Source: JBBREP01 sp036501845
GTDB taxonomy: Bacteria; Actinomycetota; Acidimicrobiia; IMCC26256; PALSA-610
Direction of reading: 5' to 3'
Length of the DNA: 22,556 nt
Assembly (NCBI GenBank): GCA_036501845.1
Contig: DASXZO010000125.1
Location: 1-22,556 of the forward strand
Shown here: one piece after another, positions 20,516-22,556 of the stretch
How the letters are laid out: the number at the start of each line of letters is the position of its first letter
How positions within the stretch are numbered: the stretch's first letter is position 1
Translations under genes and position numbers: made by a program
Notes under the pieces: generated by a model
The model's database searches: none
What the model was told of the DNA's origin: nothing
Seen by the model: only the letters and a program-made list of their open reading frames with translations

Positions 20516-21784
20516 TCAGCGCACCGGTTCGCGTCTCGCGACCGCGTCTCGTTCGCCCCTGCTGAACGCAGTCGCGAACGCCGGACGTATCGCGTGACGG
20601 TGGCGCGCACCCACCCAGATCGCCGCGGCGACGTAGGCGACTGAGAACGCCAACCGCACGGAGGTCTCGGGGAACGGGAACTGCAGCAGGAAGAGCGCGA
20701 GCAGGAGCGTGGCGTCGCGGCGGCTGAAACGCAGGTCGATCAGCACCATCAATGCCAGGAGGGCTTGGGCCGACGTGAGCAGGAACTCCTCGGTTTGGCG
20801 GCCGTCGAGATGGAGCCCATGACCACTGCCGCCGCCCGCGAGGTAGGCGATGGGGATGCTGCCCACGAGCAGGGTCCACTGGTTGATCTTCGACGAGAGC
20901 AACGTGCCGAGCGCGTCGCCGCCGCGCAGGCGCCACGCGAACAGGCACACCACGATCAGTTCGGGCGCCTCCGACGCAAGCGGCGCGAGCCACTGCACGA
21001 GCAGGAACTGGTCGACGCCGAGACGCGCGCCGCTCCCCACGAGCCCGTTCGCGAACGGTTCGGCCGCGGCGAGCACGATCGCGGCGGCGGTGAGGAAGAG
21101 CAACGGCACCACCGCACGCCGCTGTCGCGTCGGGAGGTTGCCGAGCGTCGCCGACACGCCGACCAGCTCGGGCTCCGAGTGCTCCTCGCGCGACAGCCGC
21201 CAGATATAGAGCGCGAACAGTCCGAGCAGGACGACCGAGTCGTACCAGGCGAGCGTGTGGGTGAGCGGGATCACGAACGCGTAGACGCACGCGATCGCGA
21301 GGAACGCGAGGTCGATGCGTCGCACCGCGGGAAGCTGCACGTGCGACGCGGTGACCGAGCCGTCGTCGCTCGCAACCGCGGCACTGTCGCTCGCTTGTCG
21401 ACGCTTCCACGCAGCGAAGGCCACGAACGCCACGAGCGGCCAGCCGATGCCGATCAGCAAACGGTTCGATCCGGTCATGTTCGCGGCCGCGTACTGCGCG
21501 CTTTTAGGGTCGTGACCGGCGCTGTACGAGAAGTACAGGTCGACGGCGTACTCGGGAAGCACTGCGATCAGCGCGAGCAGCGCGGTGGCGAGGCTCCCGG
21601 AGATGTCGACCTGCGCGGCCTCGGCGGCCCACGCGAGCAGGAACGCCGTCGACACCACGGCCGCGCCGAACACGAGCACCTCGAGTTCGGGCGCAATCGA
21701 TATGCCGGCGATGCGCACGACCATCGCGGGGAGCGCGACCGCGAGCGCGATGCCGATCTTGGTGATGGATCCGGTGGCTCGCAC
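20516..21784 (-). CDS. CaCA-superfamily cation antiporter, probably Mn2+ export
   Basis: The 422-residue inner-membrane protein has about ten hydrophobic segments and two inverted alpha-repeats typical of Ca2+/cation antiporters. Repeat 1, 'ALIAVLPEYAVDLYFSY' (Pro77-Glu78), continues to 'ANMTGSNRLLIGIGWPLV'. Repeat 2, 'LAPLASEAPELIVVCLFAW' (Pro274-Glu275), continues to 'SSKINQWTLLVGSIPIAY' (Asn301). The PE glutamates and nearby Asn residues form the ion site in this superfamily. Its leader carries a yybP-ykoY-type manganese riboswitch, so export of excess Mn2+ (perhaps also Ca2+) is the likely job. The cation is inferred from the riboswitch alone. The GTG start is fixed by GGAGGA close upstream. 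Confidence 0.88.
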   Translation of the reverse strand: MRATGSITKIGIALAVALPAMVVRIAGISIAPELEVLVFGAAVVSTAFLLAWAAEAAQVDISGSLATALLALIAVLPEYAVDLYFSYSAGHDPKSAQYAAANMTGSNRLLIGIGWPLVAFVAFAAWKRRQASDSAAVASDDGSVTASHVQLPAVRRIDLAFLAIACVYAFVIPLTHTLAWYDSVVLLGLFALYIWRLSREEHSEPELVGVSATLGNLPTRQRRAVVPLLFLTAAAIVLAAAEPFANGLVGSGARLGVDQFLLVQWLAPLASEAPELIVVCLFAWRLRGGDALGTLLSSKINQWTLLVGSIPIAYLAGGGSGHGLHLDGRQTEEFLLTSAQALLALMVLIDLRFSRRDATLLLALFLLQFPFPETSVRLAFSVAYVAAAIWVGARHRHAIRPAFATAFSRGERDAVARREPVR

Positions 21785-21787
21785 GGT

Positions 21788-21811
21788 TCCTCCAACTCGA
21801 TCGCTGGAGGA
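21788..21811 (-). promoter_or_regulatory. Hairpin sequestering the antiporter ribosome binding site
   Basis: On the minus strand TCCTCCA (21811-21805) is the perfect complement of TGGAGGA (21794-21788), with a 10-nt loop. The second arm is the Shine-Dalgarno of the antiporter, ending 3 nt before the GTG. Formation of this stem would block translation. Lying between the aptamer and the start codon, it is the natural expression platform. Confidence 0.65.
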
Positions 21812-21851
21812 GGACCACAAACCTCGACCAGCGCGTCACTCGGACACGGAT

Positions 21852-21943
21852 CGAAGGTCTGGCCCACCTGCGTGCAGGCCCGGGAGTCGGGGCTCTTCGC
21901 CCGCGAATGTCGAACTCGCCGGATTGGGGGCTACTCCCCTTCG
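21852..21943 (-). ncRNA. yybP-ykoY-type manganese riboswitch aptamer
   Basis: Read on the minus strand, this leader contains the hallmark GGGGAGTAGC (21939-21930) directly after a P1 arm CGAAGG (21943-21938). The closing P1 arm CCTTCG (21857-21852) comes right after GCCAGACC (21863-21856), which resembles the conserved GCgAGACC of L3. Between them is TTCGACAT (21914-21907), resembling the conserved uCAACAU segment. Known members bind Mn2+ between loops L1 and L3 and turn on Mn2+ exporters. A TATCGT box (21955-21950) would start transcription right at P1. The assignment is from motif memory, without a covariance-model search. Confidence 0.85.
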
Positions 21944-21949
21944 CCAACC

Positions 21950-21955
21950 ACGATA
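21950..21955 (-). promoter_or_regulatory. -10 box TATCGT of the riboswitch-antiporter transcript
   Basis: TATCGT on the minus strand lies 6 nt before the first base of the P1 helix, so the transcript would begin at the aptamer. No convincing -35 is visible. Confidence 0.45.
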
Positions 21956-22274
21956 CCCGCGCCGCCACCCTCGAATCGACGGCGCAGTCGGTCAGTTGAT
22001 TCGGGCAGGTTCTGAACTGAAAATGAATCGATCAGGAAGTTGTCGCAGGTTGCGCTCTTGCGAAATTGCCACCGAATGAGGACGGGGGGCGTCTCTCGCC
22101 GACTGCAATGGAGACGGGCCGCAATTCTCCACACCTCGGGCATCGTTCGAGACGCAGGTCGACTTCTGAACCCATAGGGCTCTAGTCCAGCAGCTCCGCA
22201 ACCGATTGACGACGGAGTCAAAAAAGTTCTGGGGTTGCTGGGTTTTCGCGGGATGCGTTGTCGCACCCCCCTGT
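21956..22274. other. Non-coding intergenic region between the antiporter and DUF222 genes
   Basis: About 320 bp, less GC-rich than its surroundings in places (for example CTGAACTGAAAATGAATC near 22012-22029 and TCAAAAAAGTTCT near 22218-22230). A 5-bp inverted repeat CTCCG/CGGAG around 22195-22217 precedes the A-run. On the minus strand this would read as a T-run before the stem, so it is not a clear terminator in either direction. The minus-strand frame through here is open for 111 codons but has no family features. I see no tRNA fold. Confidence 0.4.
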
Positions 22275-22280
22275 CATGAT
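22275..22280 (+). promoter_or_regulatory. -10-like box CATGAT of the DUF222 gene
   Basis: CATGAT lies 6 nt before the GTG at 22287, the same spacing as the other leaderless-type genes here. GAGGG between them could also act as a ribosome site. Confidence 0.35.
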
Positions 22281-22286
22281 GAGGGT

Positions 22287-22556
22287 GTGAGTGGGGCGAC
22301 GATCTTCGAGCAACTCGACGGCGTGAACGATGTCCTCGCCGCGGTCACTGAAGCGTTCGATGGTGATCTGTTCACGGGGAAGCAGGCGCAGCGGATCGTG
22401 TGCGCCGCGGCGGATATCGAGCGGTTCGCGGTGGCGTTGAAGGCTCTCGCGATGCGCCGGGTCGATCAGACCGACGCCTGGAAGCACGACGGTGCACGCT
22501 CGCCCGAGTCGTGGTTGGCGAACAAGACCGGTACGACCAAGAGCGACGCGCATGGC
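22287..22556 (+). CDS. DUF222 (13E12-type) protein, probable HNH endonuclease, 5' part
   Basis: Ninety codons from GTG run in frame to the window edge. The N-terminal part, 'SGATIFEQLDGVNDVLAAV', then 'RIVCAAADIERFAVALKALAMRRVD' and 'DGARSPESWLANKTGTTKSDA', is the recognisable start of the DUF222 domain. In full proteins this domain is followed by a C-terminal HNH nuclease motif. Such genes, called 13E12 repeats in Mycobacterium, occur in many copies in actinobacterial genomes and are suspected mobile or phage-attachment-associated elements. The HNH motif itself is outside the window. Confidence 0.82.
   Translation, partial: MSGATIFEQLDGVNDVLAAVTEAFDGDLFTGKQAQRIVCAAADIERFAVALKALAMRRVDQTDAWKHDGARSPESWLANKTGTTKSDAHG

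Noticed and set aside
22140..22220. Possible tRNA or attachment-site remnant
   Set aside because: Stretches such as GGACTAGAGCC on the minus strand recall a D-arm, but no acceptor stem, anticodon stem or T-loop can be drawn.
21931..22266. 111-codon minus-strand ORF containing 'GAAGLEPYGFRSR'
   Set aside because: It overlaps the riboswitch and has no ribosome site or domain. The peptide resembles spurious ORFs often predicted in non-coding DNA.

Overview
The window is high-GC bacterial chromosome with many GTG starts, TAnnnT-type -10 boxes and little spacing between genes. The gene content points to an actinobacterium, most likely class Acidimicrobiia: an F420-type LLM oxidoreductase, a DUF222/13E12-type gene, DUF3089 and DUF169 proteins, and a secreted protein with 'GYWLVA.DGGIF.FGDA' repeats. 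The taxonomy is inferred from these gene families and could not be checked by alignment. I see no rRNA, tRNA, CRISPR array, prophage or complete insertion sequence.

Left part (1-6729). A DUF169 gene runs off the left edge on the minus strand; a long inverted repeat covers its promoter. Then, on the plus strand, come a PrxQ/Bcp peroxiredoxin, a secreted seven-repeat propeller protein, a cupin-like protein, an LLM flavin/F420 oxidoreductase, an uncharacterised lipoprotein, a broken-looking kinase-like gene, an APH-type phosphotransferase and a HIT-like protein. A perfect 26-bp palindrome starts at the stop codon of the phosphotransferase gene.

Middle part (6763-12386). This holds small membrane proteins, a VOC protein, a GNAT acetyltransferase, a PhyH-type dioxygenase, a DUF3089 lipoprotein hydrolase, a second secreted seven-repeat propeller on the minus strand, and a class I methyltransferase.

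Right part (12595-22556). A large secreted CocE/X-Pro-peptidase-type hydrolase converges on a GH92 alpha-mannosidase lipoprotein. A secreted fusion of 42-residue repeats to a class-A-like serine hydrolase lies upstream of the mannosidase on the same strand. These three look like an extracytoplasmic module for glycan, peptide and cell-wall substrates (inference). A RibD-C-type reductase, a small zinc-ribbon protein, an acylphosphatase and a CaCA-family cation antiporter follow, and the start of a DUF222/HNH gene runs off the right edge.

The most notable element is a yybP-ykoY-type manganese riboswitch in the leader of the cation antiporter. A second hairpin that would sequester the antiporter's Shine-Dalgarno sequence follows it. 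This suggests that the antiporter exports Mn2+ and is under translational control. A second recurring theme is a TAnnnT -10 box 6-8 nt before the start codon of several genes, which implies leaderless transcripts.
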